Positions 27,065-35,710 of a DNA stretch of 64,000 nt are shown piece after piece. Within the stretch, counting starts at the first letter, position 1. Each line of letters opens with the position of its first letter. The stretch is from an uncultured Gammaproteobacteria bacterium (GTDB lineage: Bacteria; Pseudomonadota; Gammaproteobacteria; Steroidobacterales; XN24), in NCBI GenBank assembly GCA_937924335.1, contig CALDWW010000031.1:19114-83113 (forward strand), written 5' to 3'. Under the pieces are notes generated by a model, which was not told where the DNA came from, made no database searches, and saw nothing but the letters and a program-made list of their open reading frames with translations. The translations under genes were made by a program, and so were the position numbers.

Positions 27065-29800
27065 CTAGTCCTTCGCCTTGCCAAGTTCATCGAAGAATCT
27101 GCGGGCGTCCGCGGAATGTCGCTCACGGTACGCCGCACAGATCGCGACGGTCTCCTCCGTCTGCCGGAGCACTGTCTCGAGCCCCGGAACATCATCGCCG
27201 AATCGGCCAAGCACAGCCCGCAATCGGTCACTGTCGCCCGGAGCGCAAAATCCCTTGAAGTAGGCTGGCAGGTAGAAACGGTAGGCGGCGGGGAAGCGCT
27301 GCACCAGCGCGGGCGCATTACCCTCGAACCAGGTCCAGGTGCCTTCCAGCCGGGACGGATGAGTCAGGGCCGCAAGCAGTGGCGAGGTCTCGCTACTGCG
27401 TACCGACTCGTCGAGCAGCAAGTTCCTTGCCCGGGCCAGCAGCAGCGGGTCCTCGGCGTGACCCAGAGCCTCCAGAATCTGGCTGCGCAGCAAGCTGTCA
27501 TCCGACTCGCGCAACAGGGCCGCAAGGTGATCGAAGAGCTCGGGAGGACTGTCCTGTACCGCGACGACCAACGCTGTCCCCACCAGATCGGGAGCGAGCG
27601 TCGTTCCTTCATCGCCCTGCACGGACGTGTAGCCGACATGGGCGCGCCCCGCTTCTGCAAGCGCCTCGCGGAGCTCCGGATCCCGCGCATAGGCAGCCAG
27701 GAATTCCGTCACGGCACTGGACAGAAGGGCCGCCTCTTCCTTCGATTCCGCGCCATCCGGGAGTCCCAGAAGTTCTATCCTCCGGCCGTAGATCGCGCTT
27801 GCGTAGGCCGCCGCCAAATCCCTCTGCTGTGGCCCGAGGAGATGATCGAATACTCTCTCGAAGGCACTGATCGACGCCACGACCACGGAACGCTCGCGGG
27901 CCCCGGCCTGGGTCGGCAGAGACAGGAGATAGTCCTCTATCCGGATGGTCCCCGCCGCCAGACCCGCAGTCAGGCTGTCCGCGAGTGACATCCGCTCGCG
28001 AGGACCGATGTCGGAACCGGCACCGGCGATCAGAACGCTGGTCTGATCGTCCGGCAATCGCCATCGATAGTAGCCAGCCGCCGCGCGATTGGGCATCACC
28101 CAGCCGGGACAATGATCCCCGACTCTGAAGTCTGCCGATTTTTCGTCGAGCAACAGGCAAGGCTCCCCTGTCTCGGCATCCTGGTCACCGTCCCAGGACA
28201 GACACACGGGTACGACCCACGCCTCGTCGGGCGAGAACCAGGCGCCGTCGGGAAGGAAGCGCTGCTGCGACAGTGCCACCCTGGCGCCTTGCGAATCGCA
28301 CTGCAGCTCAACCGAGAGGTACGGGACGCCTGGCTGGAACAGGAAACTGCGGAAAGCATCCTCGAGCTCTACGTCACTCCCTGCCGCCTCCTCCAGTGAT
28401 TCGATCAGATCAAAAACAGTGGCGGTCCCGTAAGCGAAGCGCCGCATGTGAAGCCGGACGCCCTCGCGAAAGACGTCACCGCCCAGATAGCTCTCGAACA
28501 TGGCCAGGACGCTCGAGCCCTTCTCGTAGGTGATACTGTCGAAAGCCGCGTACATGCCTTCGGCATCGGCGACAGGCTCACGTATCTGCCGCGCCGCAGA
28601 CAGGCTGTCTTCGTCCATCGTCGCAAGGCCGCGGGCCAACAGGCTGCGATCAAAATTGAACCCCGGACGCCAGGCTTCCATGCCGCGGGCCTCGATCCAG
28701 GTGGCAAACGCCTCGTTCAGCCACAGATCGTCCCACCACGGCATGGTGACGAGATTCCCGAACCACTGGTGCGCCAACTCGTGAATGTGGCTCGCGCCGA
28801 AAGATCTTTGCTGCGCGACAGGCGGGTCGTCATCCAGGAGGATCATGCCCTCCTCGTACATGATCAGGCCGGCGTTCTCCATCGCGCCCAGACGGTCGCT
28901 CACGGCGACGATATCCAGTTTGTCGAACGGGTAGGCGATGCCGAAATAGTCCTCGAGATGCGCCACCATCGAGCCGGTATTGTCCAGCGCGTAACGAAGC
29001 TTGTCGCCTTTCCCGCGAGCCGCGATCCCTCGCAGCGGGATGGACTCCTCACGCCATTCGTTGGCGGGAATGCTGTCCCACTCGACGACATCCAACGGGC
29101 CGACAGCCAGCGCGAACAAGTACGTGGGCAAGGGTCGGGTCGTGGCGTAGCGGACCCGCTTCTTGCCATCATCCAGCATCTCTACCCCGATCTCTGCGCT
29201 ATTGAAAAACGCCAGATGCTCCTTGCGAGTGATGACGGCAACGTCGAAGGGCGTCTTGAAAGCCGGCTCATCGAAACCCGGAAATATCTTGCGGGCCTCG
29301 ATCGGCTGGAGGTCGGTGAACGCGTAGTAGTCGCCCTGCTCCTCTGTGCGGTAAAGGCCGACGAGGCCGCCGGAGAACTCACGGCTGTACTCGAACACGA
29401 GGCGAGCGCGCTGCGGCTCGATCGCCTGATCCAGGCTCAACAGGACGATCCCGTCGGTATGCACCTGCTCATAAGTCGCCTCGACTCTCGAGCCGTCATC
29501 GAGAAGCACTTCTGCCAGCGTGACCTCGAGACCGTTGCCGTGCAGCCAGATCCTGCTCAGAGGGATCGTGATGTCGACCTGGATCTCGGCACGGGCGTGG
29601 AACTGCGGCTCGTCGGGGATGACAGTCAACTCGAGTCCGTAGGCCACGGGGACGACATCGCGTGGCAGCGGGCCAACCGGGACAAGCTCTTCCGCCTGGC
29701 CGTCCGGGCCGGCGATGGCGACATTGCCCGGTGCGTCCTGATGGCCGCAAGCGGCCAACAACAACGTCAGCGCCGGCAGTAGAGTGCTCGGTAATTTCAT
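27065..29800 (-). CDS. M1-family zinc aminopeptidase, exported lipoprotein
   Basis: 911 residues with a lipoprotein signal ending in LLAACG. It carries the exopeptidase motif GAMENAG (about residue 305) and the zinc site HELAHQWFGN with the third ligand Glu in WLNEAFATW (about 339-365). The C-terminal half is helical as in ERAP/PepN relatives. It removes N-terminal amino acids from peptides, here probably in the periplasm, so it would help peptide scavenging. ATG 29800 gives a clean signal peptide; an in-frame ATG at 29824 adds eight residues. It is divergent from the thioredoxin-like lipoprotein gene. Confidence 0.93.
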   Translation of the reverse strand: MKLPSTLLPALTLLLAACGHQDAPGNVAIAGPDGQAEELVPVGPLPRDVVPVAYGLELTVIPDEPQFHARAEIQVDITIPLSRIWLHGNGLEVTLAEVLLDDGSRVEATYEQVHTDGIVLLSLDQAIEPQRARLVFEYSREFSGGLVGLYRTEEQGDYYAFTDLQPIEARKIFPGFDEPAFKTPFDVAVITRKEHLAFFNSAEIGVEMLDDGKKRVRYATTRPLPTYLFALAVGPLDVVEWDSIPANEWREESIPLRGIAARGKGDKLRYALDNTGSMVAHLEDYFGIAYPFDKLDIVAVSDRLGAMENAGLIMYEEGMILLDDDPPVAQQRSFGASHIHELAHQWFGNLVTMPWWDDLWLNEAFATWIEARGMEAWRPGFNFDRSLLARGLATMDEDSLSAARQIREPVADAEGMYAAFDSITYEKGSSVLAMFESYLGGDVFREGVRLHMRRFAYGTATVFDLIESLEEAAGSDVELEDAFRSFLFQPGVPYLSVELQCDSQGARVALSQQRFLPDGAWFSPDEAWVVPVCLSWDGDQDAETGEPCLLLDEKSADFRVGDHCPGWVMPNRAAAGYYRWRLPDDQTSVLIAGAGSDIGPRERMSLADSLTAGLAAGTIRIEDYLLSLPTQAGARERSVVVASISAFERVFDHLLGPQQRDLAAAYASAIYGRRIELLGLPDGAESKEEAALLSSAVTEFLAAYARDPELREALAEAGRAHVGYTSVQGDEGTTLAPDLVGTALVVAVQDSPPELFDHLAALLRESDDSLLRSQILEALGHAEDPLLLARARNLLLDESVRSSETSPLLAALTHPSRLEGTWTWFEGNAPALVQRFPAAYRFYLPAYFKGFCAPGDSDRLRAVLGRFGDDVPGLETVLRQTEETVAICAAYRERHSADARRFFDELGKAKD

Positions 29801-29989
29801 CGACTGTGACCGCTTGCAGGTCATGCTACGGAGGGCGCGGAGTATACGCGCCGACGCAATGCAGCAACCAGCCGTACTGCTGGTGTGGCGCCGCAGAACA
29901 CCCTAGAATCCGCTGTCGCCACGGGGAACCTGTGCCGGACCCGGCACTCTACAGCGTAACGACGCTCAACTTTTCGACGGAAGACATCC

Positions 29990-31609
29990 ATGTTGCGATT
30001 GAATTCAGCTGTTGTTGCAGGGGCTCTGATGCTGGCGCTGTCAGCCTGCGACCGGGATACCGGCGGCGACGGCCGGGCGGCTGCACCGCCAGGCGCCCCG
30101 GAAACTACCGAGCAGGCCCACGCCGCTCCAGCAGGAGAACCGTCGATCGACTGGTTCGACGGCGATGTCGATGCGGCGTTTGCTCTCGCCAAATCTGAAG
30201 ACAAGCCTCTGTTCCTATATTGGGGCGCGGAGTGGTGTCCGCCCTGCCATCAGATCAAAGATCAGATCTTCAGCAAGCTGGAGTTCATCGAGAAGTCCAG
30301 GCTGTTCGTGCCGGTATATCTGGACGGGGACACAGAACGAGCACAGAAGCTCGGCGACCAGTTTGGCGTGGTCGGCTATCCGACGATTATTGTCTTTAGT
30401 GCGGACGGCAAGGAGCTGACGCGCATCCCCGGGGGGCTCGACATCGGGCTCTACGCCGAAGTGCTTGATCTCACCCTGCAGGGCGTCCGCCCCGTTGCGG
30501 AGATCGTCACGGCTGTAGTGGCCGGGGAGAGTGTCAGCGACGACGACTACCGGCTGCTCGGGTTTTATTCGTGGAGCCAGGACAACGACCGCGCATTGGC
30601 GGGGATGGACAAAGTTCAGGCATTCGACGCCATGGCGACGTCCTGCCCTGCCAGCCTGGCGGCCGCTTCTGCGCGGCTTTATGCAGAATACCTGCGGGCG
30701 GCGCTTGAGGCGGAGAAAGATGAAGAGGATCCACGGCCGATGTCTGCGGCGCAGAGGACGTTGGCGCTGGAACGCGTCCATGTGATTCTCGCCGACGATG
30801 ATCTGTCCGCGGCCAGCTTTCCGCTGCTCATCGGCTACGCTGACGATATCGTCCCGGGCCTGACGGAGGCTGGCTCGGCGGAGCGTGACGGCCTTGTGAG
30901 CGCCTGGAACGCCAGGCTGGACGAGATCGCTGCCGATCCCGACACGTCGCCGGCCGATATGCTCTGGACACGATACGTGGTGCTGCAGTTCGCGAAGCTG
31001 GACTCTGACGATGAGGGCTTGCCGGATACCGATGTGACAGCCGCGAAGGATGCCGTCGACCAGGCCAACGTCGAGGCTACGACGACCTATCAGAGACAGG
31101 CGTTCATGAATGCCGCCTGGTACGTGCTGACAGAGTCCGGGCAGCAGGAATACGTCAAGACACTCCTGCTCGAGGAATTGGAGAAGTCGAAGCAGCCGTA
31201 TTACTTCATGCCCAGTCTCGCCCGTCTGGCCGAGGACGATGGCGATACCGAAAAGGCGCTGTACTGGCTCAGGAAAGGCTACGACACCTCCAGCGGATCG
31301 GCGACCAGGTTCCAATGGGGCTACTACTACGTCGACGGCCTGATCCGCATGACCCCGGAGGAACCGGAGGCGATCGCGCAGGCGTCTACCCAGCTTCTGT
31401 CCGAGCTGGACGGGCAGCCCGATGCCATCTACAACCGGACCGGCCGGATCATGAAACGACTCGGCACGAAACTGGCCGAATGGAATTTTGACGGCCGCTA
31501 CGACGAGCAAATTGCGGCGATCCAGCTGAAGGTCGACGCGCTTTGCGCACAGATACCGGACGGCGATGCTTCGCTGTCGACCTGCCAGATATTCATGGAA
31601 GAAGCCTGA
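29990..31609 (+). CDS. Thioredoxin-fold lipoprotein with long C-terminal domain
   Basis: 539 residues: lipobox LALSAC, an acidic linker, a thioredoxin domain (about 50-165) with WCPPCHQIK and the cis-Pro in VVGYPTIIVF, then about 370 residues of mainly helical sequence with TPR-like helix pairs (LARLAEDDGDTEKALYWLRKG). The CPPC pair should be redox-active, as in DsbD-gamma or thioredoxin_7 proteins; the helical tail may bind a partner. GGAAG seven bases before ATG 29990 supports the start. It lies between the M1 peptidase (divergent) and the second VanZ-like gene (convergent). Confidence 0.85.
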   Translation: MLRLNSAVVAGALMLALSACDRDTGGDGRAAAPPGAPETTEQAHAAPAGEPSIDWFDGDVDAAFALAKSEDKPLFLYWGAEWCPPCHQIKDQIFSKLEFIEKSRLFVPVYLDGDTERAQKLGDQFGVVGYPTIIVFSADGKELTRIPGGLDIGLYAEVLDLTLQGVRPVAEIVTAVVAGESVSDDDYRLLGFYSWSQDNDRALAGMDKVQAFDAMATSCPASLAAASARLYAEYLRAALEAEKDEEDPRPMSAAQRTLALERVHVILADDDLSAASFPLLIGYADDIVPGLTEAGSAERDGLVSAWNARLDEIAADPDTSPADMLWTRYVVLQFAKLDSDDEGLPDTDVTAAKDAVDQANVEATTTYQRQAFMNAAWYVLTESGQQEYVKTLLLEELEKSKQPYYFMPSLARLAEDDGDTEKALYWLRKGYDTSSGSATRFQWGYYYVDGLIRMTPEEPEAIAQASTQLLSELDGQPDAIYNRTGRIMKRLGTKLAEWNFDGRYDEQIAAIQLKVDALCAQIPDGDASLSTCQIFMEEA

Positions 31610-31660
31610 GGCCACAGTGCCGGAGTGACATGCGCGGCGCCGGAGTCGAACTCGCGCGTA

Positions 31661-32641
31661 TTACTCCAGCCAGATGTCACTGATGTGCAGCTCCAGTGGC
31701 TCTTCCGGGCGACTGGTAAACAGGATCAGCTGCCAGACCTGAGACAGGTCCATCTCACGCCCAACCGGCGCGTCACGGATGTCCTTTAGCGGAATGCTGA
31801 CGTCGTTCAGCCCGGGCTCGATGCTCAAGGTCCGATTGAACCGATCATTGTGCCGTTGATTGTGGAGCGCATCTTCGATCCGGATCGTCAGGTGCACCGA
31901 GTGGTCCTGAGTGGAGAATACCTGCATCCGGTAGGCCTTCATCCGGGTCCAGTCCGGATACACTTCGCGGATGGTGACGCCGGGCCAGGGGTTCTGCGGA
32001 AAGCTGATGACCGAAACCCGATGACCGGACTTCTCTTTCCAGCCCGCCGGTGCCGGCACCAGGCCGATATCAGCTCGCTGGGCGCTGATGAACGGCTGTT
32101 GCCAGCCGCTGTCCAGGTCAACGATCCTCGGGAACGCGGCGCTGCGCATGCCGTAGTGCCATGCCAGTTCGATCAGCGTCCAGGAGGCGACGAACAGCGC
32201 GAGGCTTGCCGCAACCAGCAGCAGCCCCCTTGGCGCGCGCGAATCCGAGTCCCACAACAGCGGGTCGAATGCAGACCGGATCACCAGAAAACAGATGGCC
32301 CCGAGGAGATTGTGTACCGCATCCTGCACTTCGACCTGGCGGCTCGCCATATTGATCTGGGCGATCTCGGAAACGAGGCTGATGAGCGCCACGACCACGA
32401 AGGCCAGCAGGTAGTGTCTCAGCGGTCGCCCTGGCCCGGCCGGCAGGAAGGCGCGCGCGGCCACCAGAGCCAGCAGGGCCACCATCCCGAACAGCGGGAT
32501 ATGACCGAGATTGAAAATCTCTTTCCACAGCAGAGTCGGCTGCGGCGGTCGGCCCGCCACCAGAACCCAGAGCAATGCAGCGATGCCCGCAAGCGCCGCC
32601 ATCCCGCGGACCCAATCCCGCCGGGGCAACTCGAGGCTCAC
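31661..32641 (-). CDS. VanZ-like membrane domain fused to a beta-sandwich domain (paralogue B)
   Basis: 326 residues, the better-kept VanZ copy: helices from about residue 15, with SLVSEIAQINMASRQVEVQD and HNLLGA matching the E..Q...R...D...N..G pattern of VanZ-like proteins. The soluble half starts FPRIVDLDSGWQQPFISAQ and ends with LHISDIWLE; it shares strand order and motifs with the gene at 25868-26947 (DW-x4-AYRMQVFS against DW-x4-ALQIEVYS). GTG 32641 is the longest start; ATG 32602 is possible. Known VanZ confers low-level teicoplanin resistance, but most members have no assigned role. Confidence 0.72.
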   Translation of the reverse strand: MSLELPRRDWVRGMAALAGIAALLWVLVAGRPPQPTLLWKEIFNLGHIPLFGMVALLALVAARAFLPAGPGRPLRHYLLAFVVVALISLVSEIAQINMASRQVEVQDAVHNLLGAICFLVIRSAFDPLLWDSDSRAPRGLLLVAASLALFVASWTLIELAWHYGMRSAAFPRIVDLDSGWQQPFISAQRADIGLVPAPAGWKEKSGHRVSVISFPQNPWPGVTIREVYPDWTRMKAYRMQVFSTQDHSVHLTIRIEDALHNQRHNDRFNRTLSIEPGLNDVSIPLKDIRDAPVGREMDLSQVWQLILFTSRPEEPLELHISDIWLE

Positions 32642-32759
32642 CGGCTATCCCGAGGCCGCGCATGCCGCGCCGACCAGACGTGCCCTGGCACAGAATGAGC
32701 CGGCGTAGCGCCGCCGGAGGCGTCGCCAGGTCCTATGGCATGAAAAGCGTGTCGGTAGA

Positions 32760-33116
32760 TCATTCCTGCTCGCAATACTTCGCCGCGCTGCCCCTGACCT
32801 TGTTGGCAGGATACTTGCGCTCGTTCTCGACAAGCTTGGCCTGCACCGCATCGGGCAGATCGACATCCAGCTTGTCAGCCAGTCGCACAAGGTAGATCAG
32901 GACATCCGCCATCTCCGCTTCGATCCTCTGTCGTCTGTCCGGTTCCGGATCATGGCTCTCCTCCACCGTCTGCCACTGGAACTCCTCCAGCAACTCGGCC
33001 GCTTCCACGATCAAGGCCATCGCCAGGTTCTTGGGCGAGTGGAATTGTTGCCAATCGCGTCTGTCGGCAAAGTCGCGAAGCTGGACGGAGAGCTTGGTGA
33101 AGTACTCGGTATCCAT
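32760..33116 (-). CDS. MazG-like nucleotide pyrophosphohydrolase
   Basis: 118 residues, one MazG/dCTPase-type helical domain. The metal-binding acidic motifs are visible: EAAELLEEFQW (EExxE type) and EMADVLIYLVRLAD (ExxD). Family enzymes split noncanonical or excess (d)NTPs into NMP and pyrophosphate for nucleotide-pool cleaning. A single domain of this length acts as a dimer or tetramer. The start is ATG 33116; it follows the EEP-family gene on the same strand beyond a terminator, so it should be transcribed separately. Confidence 0.9.
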   Translation of the reverse strand: MDTEYFTKLSVQLRDFADRRDWQQFHSPKNLAMALIVEAAELLEEFQWQTVEESHDPEPDRRQRIEAEMADVLIYLVRLADKLDVDLPDAVQAKLVENERKYPANKVRGSAAKYCEQE

Positions 33117-33140
33117 GGCACCGCATTATGGACCGAGTGG

Positions 33141-33170
33141 ATAGAAAAGGGGCGCCGAAGGGCGCCCCTA
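33141..33170 (-). terminator. Rho-independent terminator of the EEP-family gene
   Basis: Read on the minus strand, a perfect 9-bp stem (AGGGGCGCC / GGCGCCCCT) with a 4-base loop is followed by TTTCTATC. It lies about 40 bp after the stop at 33206 and just before the MazG-like start. Confidence 0.7.
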
Positions 33171-33205
33171 TTGACTCGCCCACAGCAAGCTATCAGAGGT
33201 CCTGA

Positions 33206-34438
33206 CTAGCGGGGCACACGGATAGTCAATTGTGCGCCGACGCCGGCATGGTCGGAGGGCCACAGACCGGTCGGCGATTTGTCGGACGCGTCATCCCCGA
33301 GGACTTCAGCGCGGACACCCCTGACGATCGGGCCGCCGTAATGGTCTGACGGGGGCCGTACCCAGATCAGGTCGATCCTCTCGTCGAGCTCCGAGAACTC
33401 ATTGTCCAGCAGATCGGACTGGCAACAGGTGTCGCCCGCATCCCAGGGTCCGCCGCGCGCATCCCAGCTGTCCACGTAACCTGAGAGCCTCAGTATTTCG
33501 TAAGGCGTCGGACAGTCGAAAAACAAGGGGTTGTCGGGGGTGGGATTGGGGACCGCACATTGAACGAAGGCACCATCCTCGGCAGATGAGTTGAAGTCCC
33601 CCACCGCGACGATGGTCTCGTCGATGCCACCGAGGATGGTGGCCATCTCTGTTGCCTGGGCTGCCTGCACAGCCCTGGCGAATGGATTGCCGCTGACCTC
33701 CAGGTGGGTGTTGAAGAACACGAAGCTCCGCCCATTGACGGCCGCCTGCACAGCGGTCCAGCCTCGAGTGAATTCAAACGCCCCGCCTGCGGTCGGCACG
33801 GTCAGATTTGTTGAGTAATTCATCGCCAGCGCACCGGAATAATCAACATCGGACCGGGCGAGAATGACGTCACGGTCAATCAGGCGTATATCGAAGAACG
33901 GGAACGAAAAATCCGGTGTACAACCTGGCAGCACCGGCTGCGGCGGACTGCCCGCATACGCCAGGGCCGGTAGTTCCACCTCGGCGTTAATGACTTCCGC
34001 AGCGACCTCGTACTCCAGCCCTCTCGCCTCCAGCGCCGCCAGCAGAATATCCAGGTAATCTGCAAACTCATCGGTGGCCGGCTGGCTGCCGCCGATGGCG
34101 GCATCCCCCGGACACTGGGTCAACAGATCCGAGACCTCCTGCAGGCCTATTAGGTGCGGCTGCTGCGTCTCGATCAGGTCAGCGAGTGCTTCTGCCCGGT
34201 CAGGGAAGTCGGTGGCCAGGATGTCCTGGAATATCTCGGTGACCTTCCCAGGCACCTCCGCGGGCGTCTGTGCCTCCAGGATCTTGAACAGATCAGCACC
34301 GACGTAGATGTTCTGAGTCATTACGTTGGCCTGTCCGGCGCGGAATCCTCGCTGCTCGCCAGCCGCTGCCGCGGTGGCAAACATGACCAGGCACACGCCC
34401 GTCACCATCAAGCCCCGTGTGTTGTTTGTTTTTCTCAC
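33206..34438 (-). CDS. Secreted endonuclease/exonuclease/phosphatase-fold hydrolase
   Basis: 410 residues with a signal peptide (about 1-26, ending ATAAAAG). EEP-superfamily motifs run in order: MTQNIYVG, LIGLQEVS (metal Glu), FFNTHLEV, AVGDFNSS, ERIDLIWV and the final SDHAGV (catalytic His). Such proteins hydrolyse phosphodiesters (DNA, sphingomyelin, inositol phosphates); the substrate is open. A pair CCQSD and two other cysteines may form disulfides outside the cell. GTG 34438 has GGAGGAGG eight bases upstream. An intrinsic terminator follows the gene. Confidence 0.88.
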   Translation of the reverse strand: MRKTNNTRGLMVTGVCLVMFATAAAAGEQRGFRAGQANVMTQNIYVGADLFKILEAQTPAEVPGKVTEIFQDILATDFPDRAEALADLIETQQPHLIGLQEVSDLLTQCPGDAAIGGSQPATDEFADYLDILLAALEARGLEYEVAAEVINAEVELPALAYAGSPPQPVLPGCTPDFSFPFFDIRLIDRDVILARSDVDYSGALAMNYSTNLTVPTAGGAFEFTRGWTAVQAAVNGRSFVFFNTHLEVSGNPFARAVQAAQATEMATILGGIDETIVAVGDFNSSAEDGAFVQCAVPNPTPDNPLFFDCPTPYEILRLSGYVDSWDARGGPWDAGDTCCQSDLLDNEFSELDERIDLIWVRPPSDHYGGPIVRGVRAEVLGDDASDKSPTGLWPSDHAGVGAQLTIRVPR

Positions 34439-34525
34439 GTCGAGCCTCCTCCCCAGGAATGATCACTCGGCTCCAGTATAGACGTGAGTGAATGCCATCA
34501 TGGTATTGAGGGACTTATGTAAAAC

Positions 34526-34975
34526 TTAAGCCATTCCGACAGTTACATCGCGAGCTCGGCGCCGCAGGGCGAACCCCTTAAGCTCCGCAAGAGACAGCAC
34601 GAAAAGTCCCAGGGCGCCCAGCAGCCACTGCCCGGCGCCGGTCAGGACGTCAGGCCGGAGGATCAGTACCCCGGCGGTACAGGTCACCCAGGCCAGGTCC
34701 GCGGCAACGATGCCCCGGGCCTCGAGAGCCGTGACTCGCCCCTTCCAGGCGAGGTAGCCGAGACGGGCAGCAAACAGCACCAGCGCCGTTCCCACGCCAG
34801 CGGCGACCGCCGATGCCATTGGCCCCGGCACCTCCGGGCGAGACCATCCCGGCCAATCTGCGATGTAGGCGGGCGTTAACAGCGCCACGAATCCTGTGCT
34901 GGCAGAGAACCCGGCATTGATAGCAAAGCCTTTGAAAAGCCAATCATTTTCGGCGCGTTCAATAATTGTGTTCAT
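34526..34975 (-). CDS. Uncharacterised four-helix membrane protein divergent from an HxlR regulator
   Basis: About 149 residues with three or four hydrophobic segments (starting GFAINAGFSASTGFVALLTP and ending GALGLFVLSLAELKGF). I do not recognise it; DoxX-like or DUF4345-type small membrane proteins have this size. ATG 34975 is preferred because an in-frame ATG at 35014 would put the first residues inside the AT-rich promoter of the HxlR gene. Divergent placement next to an HxlR regulator often means the regulator controls it. Confidence 0.6.
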   Translation of the reverse strand: MNTIIERAENDWLFKGFAINAGFSASTGFVALLTPAYIADWPGWSRPEVPGPMASAVAAGVGTALVLFAARLGYLAWKGRVTALEARGIVAADLAWVTCTAGVLILRPDVLTGAGQWLLGALGLFVLSLAELKGFALRRRARDVTVGMA

Positions 34976-34990
34976 ATCTTGATTTTTAGC

Positions 34991-35019
34991 TTGATAAATA
35001 TATAGTACTTTCATAACAT
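34991..35019 (+). promoter_or_regulatory. Candidate sigma-70 promoter for the HxlR gene
   Basis: -35 TTGATA (34991-34996), 17-bp spacer, -10 TAACAT (35014-35019). The surrounding 60 bp are strikingly AT-rich for this genome and include AGTACT, a small palindrome in the spacer, which may be the operator for the regulator and the divergent membrane gene. Confidence 0.5.
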
Positions 35020-35063
35020 ATAGTTTAGATGCTCGGTTCGTCAGGTTTCCCCCGAGAAATTCC

Positions 35064-35705
35064 GTGGCCAGACGTAGCTACAAGCAGGCCTGCTCCCTCG
35101 CACGTGCTCTCGATGCCGTTGGCGATCGCTGGACACTACTCATCATCCGCGATCTTCTCCTGGGCCCTCGCCGCTATGGAGAACTGCAGACCTGCCTGCC
35201 GGGAATCGGCACGAATCTGCTCGCGGACCGGCTGAAGTCGATGGAGAAGATAGGGCTCGTGCGGCGGCTACCGGTGGACGCCGGCCACCGGTGGGAGCTG
35301 ACTGAGACTGGCTTAGGTCTGCAGCCGGCGCTGATGGAGATGATTCGCTGGGCGATGACCACCCGATTACCGGCTCATGGTGACGAGACCAGCCGTCCGG
35401 AATGGGACTTCGTTGCCATGAAGGCCCTGTTCGACCCGCAGCGTTACACCGGCGCCCGTGGCCGGTTCCGCCTTGTCCTGAATGGCTTGCCGGCCGTACT
35501 CGAAGTCGTTGGCGAGGCGCTGGAGCTCAGACAGGAAGATGGCGGGACCGCGGCTGCCACGATCGAGATGGATGCTACCACCGGCTGGCAGCTGGCTACG
35601 GGAAAGGTCGGCTTCCAGGACGCCCTGGCCGACGGTCGACTCAAGATATCCGGAGACAAGGATGCGGCACGCCAGCTACTTGCGGCATTTACGCTTGGTG
35701 GATAA
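35064..35705 (+). CDS. HxlR-family transcriptional regulator with SCP2-like C-terminal domain
   Basis: 213 residues. The N-terminal half is a HxlR winged helix (CSLARALDAVGDRWTLLIIRDLLLG, RRYGELQTCLPGIGTNLLADRL), with Cys10 in the place used for redox sensing in some members. The C-terminal half (about 110-213) resembles a sterol-carrier-protein-2 lipid-binding fold (RFRLVLNG, FQDALADGRLKISGD), a known combination that may bind a hydrophobic effector. The start is GTG 35064, about 45 bp after a good promoter. Confidence 0.88.
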   Translation: MARRSYKQACSLARALDAVGDRWTLLIIRDLLLGPRRYGELQTCLPGIGTNLLADRLKSMEKIGLVRRLPVDAGHRWELTETGLGLQPALMEMIRWAMTTRLPAHGDETSRPEWDFVAMKALFDPQRYTGARGRFRLVLNGLPAVLEVVGEALELRQEDGGTAAATIEMDATTGWQLATGKVGFQDALADGRLKISGDKDAARQLLAAFTLGG

Positions 35706-35710
35706 CCGGA

